Notes: generated by a model from the letters alone, not told the origin. A DNA stretch of 64,000 bases from Glaciimonas sp. (GCA_012927585.1 JABBOY010000011.1:1-64000), one strand, 5' to 3'; shown: positions 43,661-54,191, counted from the first letter of the stretch. A program made the numbers and translations.

Positions 43661-44884
43661 ATGACTGATGATTCCACCGATCAGTACTCTGCTGGCGAAC
43701 AGGGTCTGGGCTACATCTACCAGCCGCGTTTCGCTTTGCTCCGACTCATGCAACTGCCGGAGAGCACATCGGTCATGATCGAGAAGGACGACGACCTGGA
43801 TTTTCTCGACATAGATAATGTCAAGAGTCTGGCCTCCCTCAAGCACAAGGCGATCGGCGATCGCCTGACTGATCTTTCTACCGATTTCTGGAAGTCCGTT
43901 CGGATCTGGCTGGCGCGATACAACCGTGATGGGCGTAGCGAAGCCAGTCTCCGCTTCTTTCTGTTCACGACAGGTACCGTCTCCAAAACCTCCTTCCTCC
44001 GCCGCTTCCTTCTTGATCGTGCATCAGAGGATGGAAAAACCGCTTCTTTGTCGCAACTTGTAGGCGAAGCGCTCGCCAAAACCAGATCGGATCTGATTGG
44101 TGAGATCGCCAAGGAATTCCATCTACTTAACGATGAGGAAAAGGATGACTTCCTCTCGCGTATTGTCATATTCGACAGCGGACCTCGAATCGTGGACGTG
44201 CCTTCAATCATCTAGGATCAGCACATGCGGAGCATCCGGCGCGAATTTAGAGGCGCTGTCTTTGAACGCCTGGAAGGCTGGTGGAACGAAACAATCGTTA
44301 ATCTGCTGTCCGGCAAGCGAATTGAAGCGGTCTACGGGTACGAAATATCTGACAAGCTCTCAGCATTTGCCGAGGAGTACAAATCCGACAACCTGCCCAT
44401 TACGTTCCGAGGGAAAGCACCCGCAGGCGAGATTGATGTGGAAAACGATCCGAGGCTTTTCGTTGTGCAGTTGCGAGAGATCGGCGCCGCCTCAAGCAGG
44501 ATTCGCAACGCCATCCTGGACTACTACAGAGCCTTTGAGCAACGGTCGGTCTGGGCGCGCGAAAGCCTTTTAGTGACAGGCGAAATGGAAGAGTATGAAG
44601 ATCGCCTTGTCGATGAATGGAGCCGTTACAAGGACGTGATCTTTGAAGACCTCGATAATGAAAGTGCCGATGCGGTCCTTTTGGAGGCTGGCAAAGCGCT
44701 ATACAAGTGGGCCGATTTGGAGAGCGGTAACATAAGTGCGCTTCGCATTCGAGAGCGCGTGACCGAGCCGTACGTGCTGCGCGGCGGCTTTCACATTCTC
44801 GCGAACGTCCGCCCATTGCCAAGGGTGTACTGGCATCCCCGTTTTCTGGGTCGTATCGGCGAGTTGCTGGGGGCGGCAGAATGA
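43661..44884 (+). pseudogene. ABC-3C effector/C-terminal-domain protein with an in-frame amber stop
   Basis: Reading in one frame from ATG 43661, the product would be about 407 residues. The N-terminal half includes YSAGEQGLGYIYQPRFALLR, IEKDDDLDFLDIDNVKSLAS, LKHKAIGDRLTDLSTDFW and WLARYNRDGRSEASLRFFLF, an ABC-three-component effector domain handling genotoxic or nucleic-acid signals. The C-terminal half includes QHMRSIRREFRGAVFERLEG and LSAFAEEYKSDNLPITFRGK, the ABC-3C C-terminal domain. A TAG at 44213-44215 divides them without any change of frame. Residues on both sides read as continuous family sequence, so this is a point nonsense mutation rather than two genes. The stop overlaps the next gene (ATGA). 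Confidence 0.7.
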
Positions 44885-45369
44885 AACGATGGGACCACCG
44901 ACCATTTGAAGTAAGAAATCTCTTTAACCCGGCCTTCTGCGGCCTGATCCTGTTCAGGGCGTTGCAAGGATATGAGGAAGAAAATACGGATGGTATGCCG
45001 TTCTCCCTTGCGCTACTGGTGTTGCCTCTTTGTTTGCAGAAAGAGTCTCGCCAAGTGATTGCGGATAGCCCTCGCAGCTATCTCTTGAAAACAGTTGAGA
45101 AAAATCCTCAGTTGCTTGTTGGCTTTGCCGATCGTGCCAAAGATTTGATGCCGTTCGCACTTGAAGCGTTCGGCCTGTTGATGGAGAGGGGGTGCTTTGT
45201 CGTGTCGCAGGATGGGCGGTTAAGGACTGTGCCGGACCAGGTTCGCAAATCCGTGACCGGTACAAGCGAAACCATCTCCTGCCAGCGCGTCGCACGTATC
45301 ATCGGAAAAGAGTTCGCACGCATTGCAGACCGCGTGACGGTATACACGACCTTCGGAATTCGGCCATGA
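44881..45369 (+). CDS. ABC-3C middle component
   Basis: The 162-residue protein starts MKRWDHRPFEVRNLFNPAFC and includes ADRAKDLMPFALEAFGLLME and SCQRVARIIGKEFARIADRV. Size and position between effector and ATPase identify it as the 'middle component' of ABC-three-component systems, thought to link the ATPase to the effector. It overlaps both neighbours by 4 bases (ATGA), showing translational coupling. The frame is intact. Confidence 0.75.
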   Translation: MKRWDHRPFEVRNLFNPAFCGLILFRALQGYEEENTDGMPFSLALLVLPLCLQKESRQVIADSPRSYLLKTVEKNPQLLVGFADRAKDLMPFALEAFGLLMERGCFVVSQDGRLRTVPDQVRKSVTGTSETISCQRVARIIGKEFARIADRVTVYTTFGIRP

Positions 45370-47320
45370 AAATAAAATCAATCCACATCTACAGCCACGA
45401 CGGCCAGCGCAGGGACCTTCAATTCAAGGTGGATGGTCTCAACGTGATAACCGGTCGATCATCGACCGGCAAGTCTGCACTCTCGGAAATCATCGAATAC
45501 TGCATGGGGCGATCGACCTTCAATGTGCCAGAAGGTGTGATCCGCGATAAGGTGGCGTGGTTCGCGGTGATCTACCAGTTTCCACAAGAGCAGGTGTTGA
45601 TCGCCAAGCCAACCCCAACCAGTGGTGGCACAAGCTGCAGCACAGCCATGCAGCGACGGGGAGTTCACCTGACTGCCCCTGCATTCGACGAGTTGATTGT
45701 CAACACGGATGATGATACGGTTGTTGTCCTGTTGTCCTGTTGTCGCGGCTGCTGGGCATCCCGGAGAACCGGACCGATGTTGCAATTGAGCACAGCCGCG
45801 ACAGCTATGACGCGAACGTTAAGCACACGTATTACTATCTCTTCCAGAAACAAGGCCTCGTAGCAAACAAAGATCAACTCTTTTATCGCCAGAACGAGGC
45901 ATTCCAGCCACAGGCGATCCGTGACACGCTGCCGATACTTCTCGGTGTCTCTTCCAATGACCGATATGAACTGGAAGCCAAGCTCCGGGCCGCGCAGCGT
46001 GAACTAAAAATCAGCGCGAAGCTTCTTGAACAGGCTCGGGATGCCATCGATACGTCTGAACAGAAAGGTATTGGTCTTTTCTCAGAAGCCAAGACAGTCG
46101 GCATCATTGATCTAGTGAACCAGCAGGTAGGAGCGAATGGCGTGATTGGTGCCTTGCGCGCGGCACTGCAATGGAAGCCGGCATCGATTCCAGAGGACGA
46201 CGGTCACAGAATCTCCCGAGTGGAAGAAGACATTAGCCAGATGCGAAAGGATCGACGGGAGATTCAATCGAAGATCGACGCAGCGCGTCAATTCTCGAAG
46301 AAGGCCAGTGGATTTGAAACTGAGGCGGCCGAGCAGAAAGATCGATTGGCTTCGATCAAGGCTCTCCCCAAAAACCCCCAGACAGGTGAATGGCAATGGC
46401 CCTTCTGCGAAGAGAACCTAGCCTTGGAATCTCCTGTCGCGAAGGTACTACTCAACGAATTGGCGACGTTGGACGCGGAAATGAGTATCGTCGCTGGCCA
46501 GCGCCCTAAGTTGGAGGCGTACCTCACCGAGCAAGAGGGTAAGGTACAGGAAGTCGTTGATGCGATTAAAAGTAAGGAAGTAGAGCTTTCTGCTGCGATC
46601 GCGGCGAACGAGGTTATCGCACAAATGGGCACGCGCAACAATGCGGCAGCACGCGTTGTCGGTCGCATAAGTTTGTTCATGGAGAATCTGGTCCCCAATG
46701 AGGAATTGGCATCGCGTGAGGCGGAACATCGTCGCCTCAAGTTTAAGGTTGATGAACTGGAAAAAAGAATCGGGGCCGACGACAGCAATGAGCGACTGAC
46801 TTCGATCCTGAACAACATATCTTCGCAGGTGTCACAGTACATCCGCACTTTTGAGGCGGAGTTCAGTGCGTTTCCTGCACGCCTTGACCTCAATCATCTC
46901 ACCTTAGTTTTCGATCGCCCGGATCGACCGGTGCCGATGAGTCGCACTGGGGGAGGCGAAAATCATCTGGCCTATCACCTCTCTGCGTTGATGGCGCTGC
47001 ATCTCTTTGCCGCGAAAAATGGCCGCCCGATTCCACAGTTCCTGCTGATCGATCAACCGACTCAGGTCTACTTTCCCTCCGAGAAGGTCTACCAGGAAGC
47101 AGATGGTTCAGTTCAGAAAACAGAAGCAGACGCTGATCTTGCGGCGGTTCGCCGACTGTTCGTGCTGTTGCTGAAGTTCACGCAAGAAGACGTGCCGGGC
47201 TTCCAACTTATCGTGACAGAACATGCAAACCTTCGGGATCAATGGTTCCAGGGTGCACTCGTTGAACAGCCGTGGACCAAGCCGCCGGCGCTTGTTCCCC
47301 AAAACTGGCCAGATGAATAA
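45366..47320 (+). pseudogene. ABC-3C SMC-like ATPase (DUF3732), frameshifted
   Basis: From ATG 45366 the start MKIKSIHIYSHDGQRRDLQF and Walker A VITGRSSTGKSALSEIIEYC are typical of DUF3732 ATPases. After DDDTVVVLLS the frame is lost, and the correct text (RLLGIPENRTDVAIEHSRDS) resumes two frames away. It runs to the end through a long coiled coil (about residues 180-430), signature-like RTGGGENHLAYHLSALMAL and Walker B QFLLIDQPTQVYFPS. The cause is one extra 8-bp unit at 45722-45744. Removing 8 bases restores a 648-residue protein. A TTG at 45740 could allow restart, but without Walker A. Confidence 0.8.
45722..45744 (+). repeat. Tandem 8-bp repeat inside the ABC-3C ATPase
   Basis: TGTTGTCC, TGTTGTCC, TGTTGTC follow each other: 2.9 units. 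One fewer unit gives an open frame. Short tandem units of this kind can gain or lose copies by slippage. Confidence 0.8.
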
Positions 47321-47372
47321 GGACAAAAAGGCATGCAGGCAAAACATCATCACGTGTGATCACTGCTGCCTA

Positions 47373-48712
47373 TTACAGTGTATCGGTTGCCTCTTTCAGC
47401 CGCGCCCTGGTTTTTGCATCGACGCGCGGAACATCCGATATTGTGAAAACGCGGCCGACCTCCGGTTTTGTTGCGTGCATTGACATTTCTTCAGCCTTTT
47501 CAATGGGCGTGACGGATTCGTGTTCGGAACTTGTTCGTTCCTGGCGTAGCCGATCCAGATAGTCCGCCCACTGCTGGAGCATTGCGCGCCGCTCATCCTG
47601 GTATGCGTGGCGGTTGTAGGCTGCGCGCACCGCGTTTGCCGGCACGTGCGCCAGGCAGTGCTCGATCACATCGATGTTCCCACCGGTGCTATTGAAATAG
47701 GTACTGAACGATGCTCGCATGCCGTGCGGCGTACCTACACCGCTGAGTCCCAGTCGCTCCATCAAGGCGTTCAAGCTGCGGTTGTCCATCGGCCGGCGCG
47801 GGTCCACTCGGTTCGGGAACAGATACTCTCTATCGGCTGGCACGATGGCGCGCAAGCGGGTGAGTAACGCTACCGCCTGCGGGGGTAGTGGAACCCAATG
47901 CGCACGCTTTGCCTTCATCCGTGAAGCCGGAATTTCCCACTGGGCACCTGCCAAATCCACTTCATCCCATCGGCCTTCGATGACTTCGGCCTTGCGGCAG
48001 GCCGTCAGCAGCACCAGCAACATGGCGATGCGCGTTTCCTCGTTGATCCTGATCGTGTCATCTAGCGTCCGCAGAAAAACTCCGATGTGCTTTTCGGACA
48101 GGGCAGGGTGGTTCGTCTGGTTGCGCTTTTTCATCACGCGCACGGGCGCCGCCGGGTCGTTCTCGATTAGTCCCGAATCGATGGCGTACTCAAAAACGCC
48201 CCACAGGTGATTGCGCAGATTGCGCGCCACCTCCGGTGCACGCTGCTCGACCACTTTCAGCAGCGCAGTTAGTTCCAGCCGCGTGATGCTACCAATTGGG
48301 CGGCTCTTGAGTTTCGGCAGCAGGTCATTGTCGATTTCGCGTTTGCGCTGTTTTACCGACGGTCGCAGGTTTGCTGCCGTCGCCGCACCAGTCCGCTACG
48401 ACAGTGGAGAACGTTCCTTTGACGCGTTCCAGTTGCTCCTGCGCTTGGGTGATTTTCTCGTCTTGGCGCACCTGCAGGGGGCTGGTGCCTTGGGCAACCA
48501 GTTGCCGTGCATTCGCGTGCAGGCCGCGTGCTTCCGCCAGGCTGACTTCTGGGAAGGCACCTAGCGCGCCTTTGCCGTCGGTGCCGTTGATGCGGAACTT
48601 GTAATGCCATAGCTTCGAGCCATTGGGCTGGACGAGCAGGTAAACCACCGCTATTCGCGAGCTTGTAGGGGCGTTCCTGAAGCTTGGCTGTCTTGATCTA
48701 TATGGAGTGCAT
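47373..48712 (-). pseudogene. P4-type tyrosine integrase, frameshifted
   Basis: The protein is a DUF4102-type site-specific integrase. The N-terminal part (ERPYKLANSGG, then YLLVQPNGSKLWHYKFRI in another frame) shows a two-base loss near 48643 plus an early TAG. A second frameshift near 48375 separates QVRQDEKITQAQEQLERVKG from QRKREIDNDLLPKLKSRPIG. The catalytic part is intact, with R in LLTACRKAEVIEG, HGMRASFSTYFN and the tyrosine in RAAYNRHAYQDERRA. This was probably the integrase of the 33.6-48.7 kb element and is now dead. No tRNA gene was found beside it. Confidence 0.8.
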
Positions 48713-49137
48713 TGCCTTTTGCACAGCGAGGCCCGCAATGAGGTCCCAAAATGAACGCACTGTCAAGAAAAATTCCTAAATCATATGAGACACTAAAGGA
48801 CTGTAACTCATTGCTATCATTGAATTTTTCGGATTTCTTGAGAACTTCTAAGATGGTATGAAACGTCAATGCATACTTCAAGTGGCAAGTTTCATGTTGA
48901 CGGCTTTGTAGTGTAAGAAATAAGTTGATGATTTGGACGTGTCTGGCGGGATGGTGCGGAAGGGGTTTCGAATGGCATGCCATTTGTCTGCGTAACAATA
49001 TTGTTGGGTATTGCCTTGCAAGGCAATACCCCCGCAAGGGCGTGAGGAGGCGTCATAGCGAGCTATGACCACGACCAGCAACGCCGCAGCGCGCCACTCA
49101 GGCGCGGAACAGAGCCGCAAATTATTTCGCGCACGTT
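48713..49137. other. Island right edge and palindrome-rich spacer
   Basis: No gene recognised. It contains a 26-bp perfect palindrome at 49006-49031 (GGGTATTGCCTTG and complement), a GTCATAGC-GA-GCTATGAC palindrome near 49054-49071, and a CTGCGTAACA word near 48989 resembling the ends at 17140 and 62487. Some of these hairpins probably terminate pepA. Confidence 0.5.
49006..49031. repeat. 26-bp perfect palindrome
   Basis: GGGTATTGCCTTG is followed at once by its exact complement CAAGGCAATACCC. No loop, so it can be a dimer-binding site or a cruciform; it follows pepA by ~107 bp. Confidence 0.7.
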
Positions 49138-50640
49138 CTATTGTGCCCGGTTGATGAGAAAAGCAGTCAGCAGCGATACCGGACGTCCGGTTGCGCCTTT
49201 GACCGCTCCAGATTTCCATGCGGTGCCGGCGATGTCCAGATGGGCCCAGGTGTATTGCCTGGTGAAGCGTTCCAGGAAGCAGGCGGCGGTAATGCTGCCT
49301 GCTGCCGAGCCGCCGATATTGGCGATGTCGGCAAAATTCGACTTCAGTTGTTCCTGATAGCTGTCTTCGATCGGCATACGCCAGGCGGTGTCGCCAGTGG
49401 CGCGGCCGGCGGCCAGCAATTCGTTGGCAAGAGTGTCGTGCGCGGCGTCGTGACGGGTAAACAGGCCGGAGTTATGGTGGCCCAGCGCTGTGATGCAGGC
49501 CCCGGTCAGGGTTGCGATGTCGACCACGGCAGCCGGTTTGAAGCGCTCGGCGTAGGTTAGCGCATCGCACAGTACCAGGCGGCCTTCGGCGTCGGTATTC
49601 AAGACTTCGATGGTTTGGCCGGACATCGATGTCACAATGTCGCCTGGTTTGGTGGCGCGCCCCGATGGCATGTTTTCACAGGTCGGGATGATCCCGATCA
49701 CGTTGAGTTTCAAGTTCATTTCGCCGATTGCACGGAAAGTGCCAAGCACCGATGCGGCACCGCACATGTCGTACTTCATCTCATCCATGCCGAGGCCGGG
49801 CTTGAGCGAAATCCCGCCCGTGTCGAACGTGATGCCTTTGCCCACCAGTACTGTTGGCGCGTCCTTCGCTTTGCCGCCCATGTGCTTGAGGACGATGAAT
49901 TTTGACGGCTCTTCGCTGCCGTTGGTAACCGACAGGAAGCTGCCCATCTTGAGCGCCTGCAATTGCTTGTGGTCGAGTACTTCGATGCCGAACTTGTAAT
50001 CCTTGGCGAGTTTTTTTGCAGTGTTGGCCAGATAAGTTGGGGTGCAGACGTTGGCCGGCAGATTGCCAAGATGCTTGGTCAGGTCGATTCCGTTAGCCAG
50101 AGCCAAGCTCTGCGCTAATGCTAGTTTTGCTTCAGTTCCAGCAGCGGCGTCGATGGCAAAGGCAATTTTCTTGACGCCGCCTTGGGCGGTCTCCGGTTTG
50201 CTCTTCTGACTATCGCAACGATAAGCATTTTCACGCACCGCCAGCGTGACGCAGCGAATCGTTTGGGCAATATCACGGTCTTTAACCGCGTCCAGTGGCA
50301 AAGCGATCAGCGCATCGCCAGCGCCGAGGGTGGCGAATGCGCGCGCGGTTGCTTGTGCCGCTAGTGTGAAATTCTTGTCGCTGACGGTTTCATCAGGGCC
50401 CAGGCCGACTAGCAAAACTCTGGCTGCGCTCACGCCCTCAAGGGCGTGCAACAATAAGGTGGAACCGGCCTTGCCGCTGATGTCGCCGGATTTCATTGCA
50501 GCGCTGATTGCGCCCTTTTGGTCAAGAGCCTGTGCTGCTAGGGTCAGCTTCCTGTTTTCATACACGCCAACTGCGATGCAGCCGGTTTTGGCGCTGTCGA
50601 GAGTGTTCTTTGTATCGATTGTTTTTATGCTAAAGTCCAC
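49138..50640 (-). CDS. pepA: Leucyl aminopeptidase (M17)
   Basis: The 500-residue metallopeptidase has the M17 signature [17 protein letters not shown] and metal/active-site segments [19 protein letters not shown] and [13 protein letters not shown] (Lys, Asp, Glu ligands). It releases N-terminal amino acids in the cytosol; in some bacteria PepA also binds DNA for Xer recombination. It is divergent from lptF with only 46 bp between, an arrangement common in betaproteobacteria. Intact, normal length. Confidence 0.92.
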   Translation of the reverse strand: MDFSIKTIDTKNTLDSAKTGCIAVGVYENRKLTLAAQALDQKGAISAAMKSGDISGKAGSTLLLHALEGVSAARVLLVGLGPDETVSDKNFTLAAQATARAFATLGAGDALIALPLDAVKDRDIAQTIRCVTLAVRENAYRCDSQKSKPETAQGGVKKIAFAIDAAAGTEAKLALAQSLALANGIDLTKHLGNLPANVCTPTYLANTAKKLAKDYKFGIEVLDHKQLQALKMGSFLSVTNGSEEPSKFIVLKHMGGKAKDAPTVLVGKGITFDTGGISLKPGLGMDEMKYDMCGAASVLGTFRAIGEMNLKLNVIGIIPTCENMPSGRATKPGDIVTSMSGQTIEVLNTDAEGRLVLCDALTYAERFKPAAVVDIATLTGACITALGHHNSGLFTRHDAAHDTLANELLAAGRATGDTAWRMPIEDSYQEQLKSNFADIANIGGSAAGSITAACFLERFTRQYTWAHLDIAGTAWKSGAVKGATGRPVSLLTAFLINRAQ

Positions 50641-50686
50641 GGCTAATTCCTCTGTACTTTGATCAACTTTTAATTATAGTCTCCGA

Positions 50687-51829
50687 ATGATCTTTCAGCG
50701 CGCGCTTCAACGCGAATTGGTGAGTACCGCAGGCGCCGTTTTCACGACACTTTTTACTATTACCATCACCGTGATGTTGATTCGTATTCTGGGTCAGGCA
50801 GCCGGCGGCACGGTTGCGTCCGCCGATGTGGTGCAGTTGATCTCGTTTTCGGGATTGAATTACCTGCCGATAATTCTGATCCTGACCGGATTTATTGCGG
50901 TGCAACTGGTCGTCAGTCGGTGGTACCGGGATTCCGAAATGGTGGTCTGGTTCGCATCCGGCTTGAGCCTGACACGCTGGATCAGGCCGATACTGGGTTT
51001 CGGCGTTCCCATCATCCTGCTAACGGCGGTACTGAGCTTCATGGTCACTCCTTGGGCCAACCGTCAGAGTGCAGAGTTCCGGGAGCGCTTTGAGAAACGC
51101 GAAGATATTTCGCGAGTTTCACCAGGCAAATTTCAGGAATCCGCATCGGCCAACCGTATATTTTTCGTGGAAGGCTTATCAGGCGACCTCAGTCACGTAC
51201 AAAATGTCTTCGTTAACACCATCAAGGACGGGCGCAACAGCGTCGTGGTCGCTAAGGAAGGCACGATTGAAATTGATGACCGCGGGGACAAATTTCTGGT
51301 AATGCGCAAAGGTCGCCGTTATGAAGGCGTGCCAAGTACATCGGATTTTCGGCTGATGGAATTTGAGCGTTACAGCGTGCTGGTGACCGCGAATACGCAA
51401 GCCGTGGTGGGTGACAAGACTGCGCGCTCGTTGCCGATAAACGCATTGTTGGCCGATCGCAGCGCAACCAACATGGGAGAAGTGTTGTGGCGTATTTCCC
51501 TGCCGGTGATGGGTGCTCTATTGATGTTGCTGGCAGTTCCGCTAAGCTTCGTTAACCCCCGCGCCGGCCGCTCCGCGAATCTGATTATCGCCCTGTTGCT
51601 GTTTGTCACTTATAGCAATATGGTGAGCTTCTTTCAGGCCTTGGTAGTGCAGAGCAAATTACCGTTCGGTATGGCATGGTGGCCCATTCACTTGATTGCG
51701 CTGCTTCTCATTGCGGTACTGTTTTCCTGGCGCCTGAACGTGAATAGTCGTTTCCATCCTTTGGTGATCTGGTCCAGGTGCAAGCATGCCAAGGCCGGCG
51801 TCGATACCGCTGGACGGGTCTCTCCATGA
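50687..51829 (+). CDS. lptF: LPS export permease LptF
   Basis: The 380-residue inner-membrane protein is one half of the LptB2FG ABC transporter that extracts LPS and feeds it to the Lpt bridge. It shows the YjgP/YjgQ layout: start IFQRALQRELVSTAGAVFTT, three N-terminal membrane segments, a ~150-residue periplasmic jellyroll (RIFFVEGLSGDLSHVQNVFV and onward), then three C-terminal segments (LLAVPLSFVNPRAGRSANLI). The stop overlaps lptG by 4 bases. An essential gene in most Gram-negative bacteria. Confidence 0.92.
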   Translation: MIFQRALQRELVSTAGAVFTTLFTITITVMLIRILGQAAGGTVASADVVQLISFSGLNYLPIILILTGFIAVQLVVSRWYRDSEMVVWFASGLSLTRWIRPILGFGVPIILLTAVLSFMVTPWANRQSAEFRERFEKREDISRVSPGKFQESASANRIFFVEGLSGDLSHVQNVFVNTIKDGRNSVVVAKEGTIEIDDRGDKFLVMRKGRRYEGVPSTSDFRLMEFERYSVLVTANTQAVVGDKTARSLPINALLADRSATNMGEVLWRISLPVMGALLMLLAVPLSFVNPRAGRSANLIIALLLFVTYSNMVSFFQALVVQSKLPFGMAWWPIHLIALLLIAVLFSWRLNVNSRFHPLVIWSRCKHAKAGVDTAGRVSP

Positions 51830-52959
51830 AAGTCTTGCAACGTTATTTTGCGGTTGAAATACTGCGTTCGGTGTTGTTCGTTCTGATCGCTTTCCTGGCA
51901 CTGTTTGCGTTCTTCGATCTGATCGCCGAGCTGCAGGCGCTAGGGCAGGGCGGTTACCGGTTGCAGCACGCATTCCTATATGTATTGTTGAGCTTGCCGG
52001 GCTATGCCTACGAACTGATGCCGATAGCGGCTCTGATCGGGACTATCTATGTGCTGGCGCAATTTGCCTCGCGATCCGAATTCACCATCATGCGGGCAGC
52101 CAGCATGTCGACTTTCATGGCCGGTTGGATGCTGGTCAGAATCGGCTTGATTCTGGTGCTGCTGACTTTCCTGATCGGCGAATTTGTGGTGCCGACCAGC
52201 ACCCGGCTGGCTGAGTCCCTGAAGCTGCGGGTTCAAGGTTCGTCGCTGTCGCAAGGGTTTCGCACCGGCTTATGGACCAAGGACGTGATTCACTCGGATG
52301 GCATCAGCGGCGCCCCGATCGGTTCGCGCTTTTTTAATGTCAATGAACTGCGTGCCGACGGTCAGTTACGCGGCGTAAAAATTTATGAACTCGATCTCGA
52401 GTTTCACATGACTGCGCTGATTTTGGCCGAAAGTGCCGAGTATGTCGGAGCGCACATCTGGCGCTTGAAAAATGTAGAGTTAACTCGTTTTCCGTCTGTG
52501 GAATTTGAAGACAATGCTGCGAGCCGAGTCGCAATTGAAAAACTTTCGAGTCAAAACATGGTGTCCGAAATCACGCCGGAAATTTTGTCGGTGCTGTTCA
52601 CCGACCCGGACCGAATGTCCGCGATCGATCTTGCCGCTTACACTAAGCACCTGGAAGACAACAAACAAGGTACTGAACGTTATGAAATCGCTTTTTGGAA
52701 AAAAGTCATTTATCCGTTTGTTATCTTGGTGATGATGGCGATGGCCCTGCCGTTTGCCTATCTGCATTTTCGCTCAGGCGGCGTTAGCCTGAAAATTTTT
52801 GCCGGAATCATGATAGGCGTGAGTTTTCAGCTGATCAACAGCCTGTTTTCGCATCTGGGTTTGTTAAACACCTGGCCCGCGTTCGCAACTGCGGCATTGC
52901 CGAGTGCGCTGTTTCTACTAGCGGCGCTTAGTGTATTGTGGTGGGTCGAGAGGCATTGA
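51826..52959 (+). CDS. lptG: LPS export permease LptG
   Basis: The 377-residue partner of LptF starts MKVLQRYFAVEILRSVLFVL, with the same six-segment plus periplasmic jellyroll design (FFNVNELRADGQLRGVKIYE; RLKNVELTRFPSVEFEDNAA) and a C-terminal LPFAYLHFRSGGVSLKIFAG block. I chose 51826 (ATGA overlap with lptF) over an earlier in-frame codon inside lptF. Both form the membrane core; LptB and LptC are not in this window. Confidence 0.92.
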   Translation: MKVLQRYFAVEILRSVLFVLIAFLALFAFFDLIAELQALGQGGYRLQHAFLYVLLSLPGYAYELMPIAALIGTIYVLAQFASRSEFTIMRAASMSTFMAGWMLVRIGLILVLLTFLIGEFVVPTSTRLAESLKLRVQGSSLSQGFRTGLWTKDVIHSDGISGAPIGSRFFNVNELRADGQLRGVKIYELDLEFHMTALILAESAEYVGAHIWRLKNVELTRFPSVEFEDNAASRVAIEKLSSQNMVSEITPEILSVLFTDPDRMSAIDLAAYTKHLEDNKQGTERYEIAFWKKVIYPFVILVMMAMALPFAYLHFRSGGVSLKIFAGIMIGVSFQLINSLFSHLGLLNTWPAFATAALPSALFLLAALSVLWWVERH

Positions 52960-53348
52960 TGGAGACGCACATGCAACCACGCGCACTAATCTTGTTCGCC
53001 CACGGTGCCCGTGATCCGCGCTGGGCTGCGCCATTCCAGAAGTTGCAACAGATCACGCAGCAAGCACAGCCGGACATTACGGTTTGCAATGCCTATCTTG
53101 AATTTATTCAGCCTGATTTGCCTGCTGCGGTGGCACAACTGGTGCAGACGCAATGCGATGACATCACCATCGTTCCGGTATTTTTGGGGCAGGGTGGCCA
53201 TGTGTTGCGCGATTTGCCGCTACTCATGGCCGGGCTGCGTGAACAATACCCTGACTTACAGTTGAAACAGGTGGATGCCGTCGGCGAGGATGCTTCGGTG
53301 TTGCAGGCGATGGCGCAGTATTGTTTGAGCGCCATGACGCAGGTCTGA
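52959..53348 (+). CDS. cbiX: Short-form sirohydrochlorin chelatase (CbiX-S)
   Basis: The 129-residue protein has the single-domain chelatase fold: ALILFAHGARDPRWAAPFQK with the metal-binding histidine, VCNAYLEFIQPDLPAAV, and DDITIVPVFLGQGGHVLRDL with the second histidine. The short form acts as a homodimer inserting Co2+ or Fe2+ into sirohydrochlorin, for cobalamin or siroheme. The ATG at 52959 overlaps the lptG stop (TGATG); ATG 52971 is an alternative. The SUMT gene cobA is next, convergent. Its product could serve both CysI (siroheme) and EutBC (corrinoid). Confidence 0.85.
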   Translation: METHMQPRALILFAHGARDPRWAAPFQKLQQITQQAQPDITVCNAYLEFIQPDLPAAVAQLVQTQCDDITIVPVFLGQGGHVLRDLPLLMAGLREQYPDLQLKQVDAVGEDASVLQAMAQYCLSAMTQV

Positions 53349-53483
53349 AACTTGCAGCAACCGGCTCCCGCAGGTGAGAGCGGATATTATAAATATGGGA
53401 GTATGCGATAAAACCATGCCATTACCGCATTGTTTTAGTGCGAGTATAAAAAATACATTGGCATGTATTGCATTACTTGCAAT

Positions 53484-54191
53484 TCAACGCTGTGCCATGG
53501 CTTGTCCTATCATGACCAGCACCGGGCCGACCATGCCAGACAGCCCATGCGCTAAATCCGCCAGGCATAGGCGCATGATTTTCTGATTCTCGCGGCTACA
53601 GTTTTCAATCACGACTACCGGTGTGCTGCCGTTGCGCCCCAATGACAGCAACTTTTGCGCGGTGGCGGCGGCTTCGCGCCCACCCATGTATTGCACCAAG
53701 GTATCGCAATCGGGCAGGGTGGTTTGCTCGGGATGGTTGGGTGCTGCGCTGGAGGTGAAAAAGGCTACGCTGCGGGCAATACCGCGTTTGGTCAGCGGTT
53801 GTTGGGCGGCCGCTGCGGCGGCAAATGCGGTTGTGATGCCGGGTACGATTGCAACGGAAATTCCTGCCGCTTCGAGTGCCTGCAGTTCTTCGTCGGCGCG
53901 TCCAAACAGCATCGGGTCGCCGCCTTTCAAGCGCACCACTAAGCTATAACGCTTGGCGCAATCGACCAATTGTTCATTAATGAATGGTTGCGCAGTGGAG
54001 CGCTGGCCGGAACGCTTGCCCACCGAAATTTTGATCGCCTGCGGGCATAGCGCCAGCATTTCTTCTGTGACCAGCGCATCATGCAGCACCACCTCGGCTT
54101 GCGCCAGAATGCGAGCGCCGCGTACGGTAATCAGATCTGCCGCGCCTGGTCCGGCACCGATCAGAACGACTTTTCCCAGCGGCATCGTCAT
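53484..54191 (-). CDS. cobA: Uroporphyrinogen-III C-methyltransferase (SUMT)
   Basis: The 235-residue SAM-dependent enzyme methylates uroporphyrinogen III twice to precorrin-2. Motifs: VVLIGAGPGAADLITVRGAR, VVRLKGGDPMLFGRADEELQ, AIVPGITTAFAAAAAAQQPL and LVQYMGGREAA. It stands alone rather than fused in a CysG, so the dehydrogenase/ferrochelatase steps must come from elsewhere (CbiX nearby). It is downstream of the cys genes on the same strand, separated by strong hairpins. Confidence 0.9.
   Translation of the reverse strand: MTMPLGKVVLIGAGPGAADLITVRGARILAQAEVVLHDALVTEEMLALCPQAIKISVGKRSGQRSTAQPFINEQLVDCAKRYSLVVRLKGGDPMLFGRADEELQALEAAGISVAIVPGITTAFAAAAAAQQPLTKRGIARSVAFFTSSAAPNHPEQTTLPDCDTLVQYMGGREAAATAQKLLSLGRNGSTPVVVIENCSRENQKIMRLCLADLAHGLSGMVGPVLVMIGQAMAQR

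Noticed and set aside
48738-49137. tRNA gene as integration site
   Set aside because: No cloverleaf with a TTCGANTC-type T-loop could be built by eye next to the integrase.
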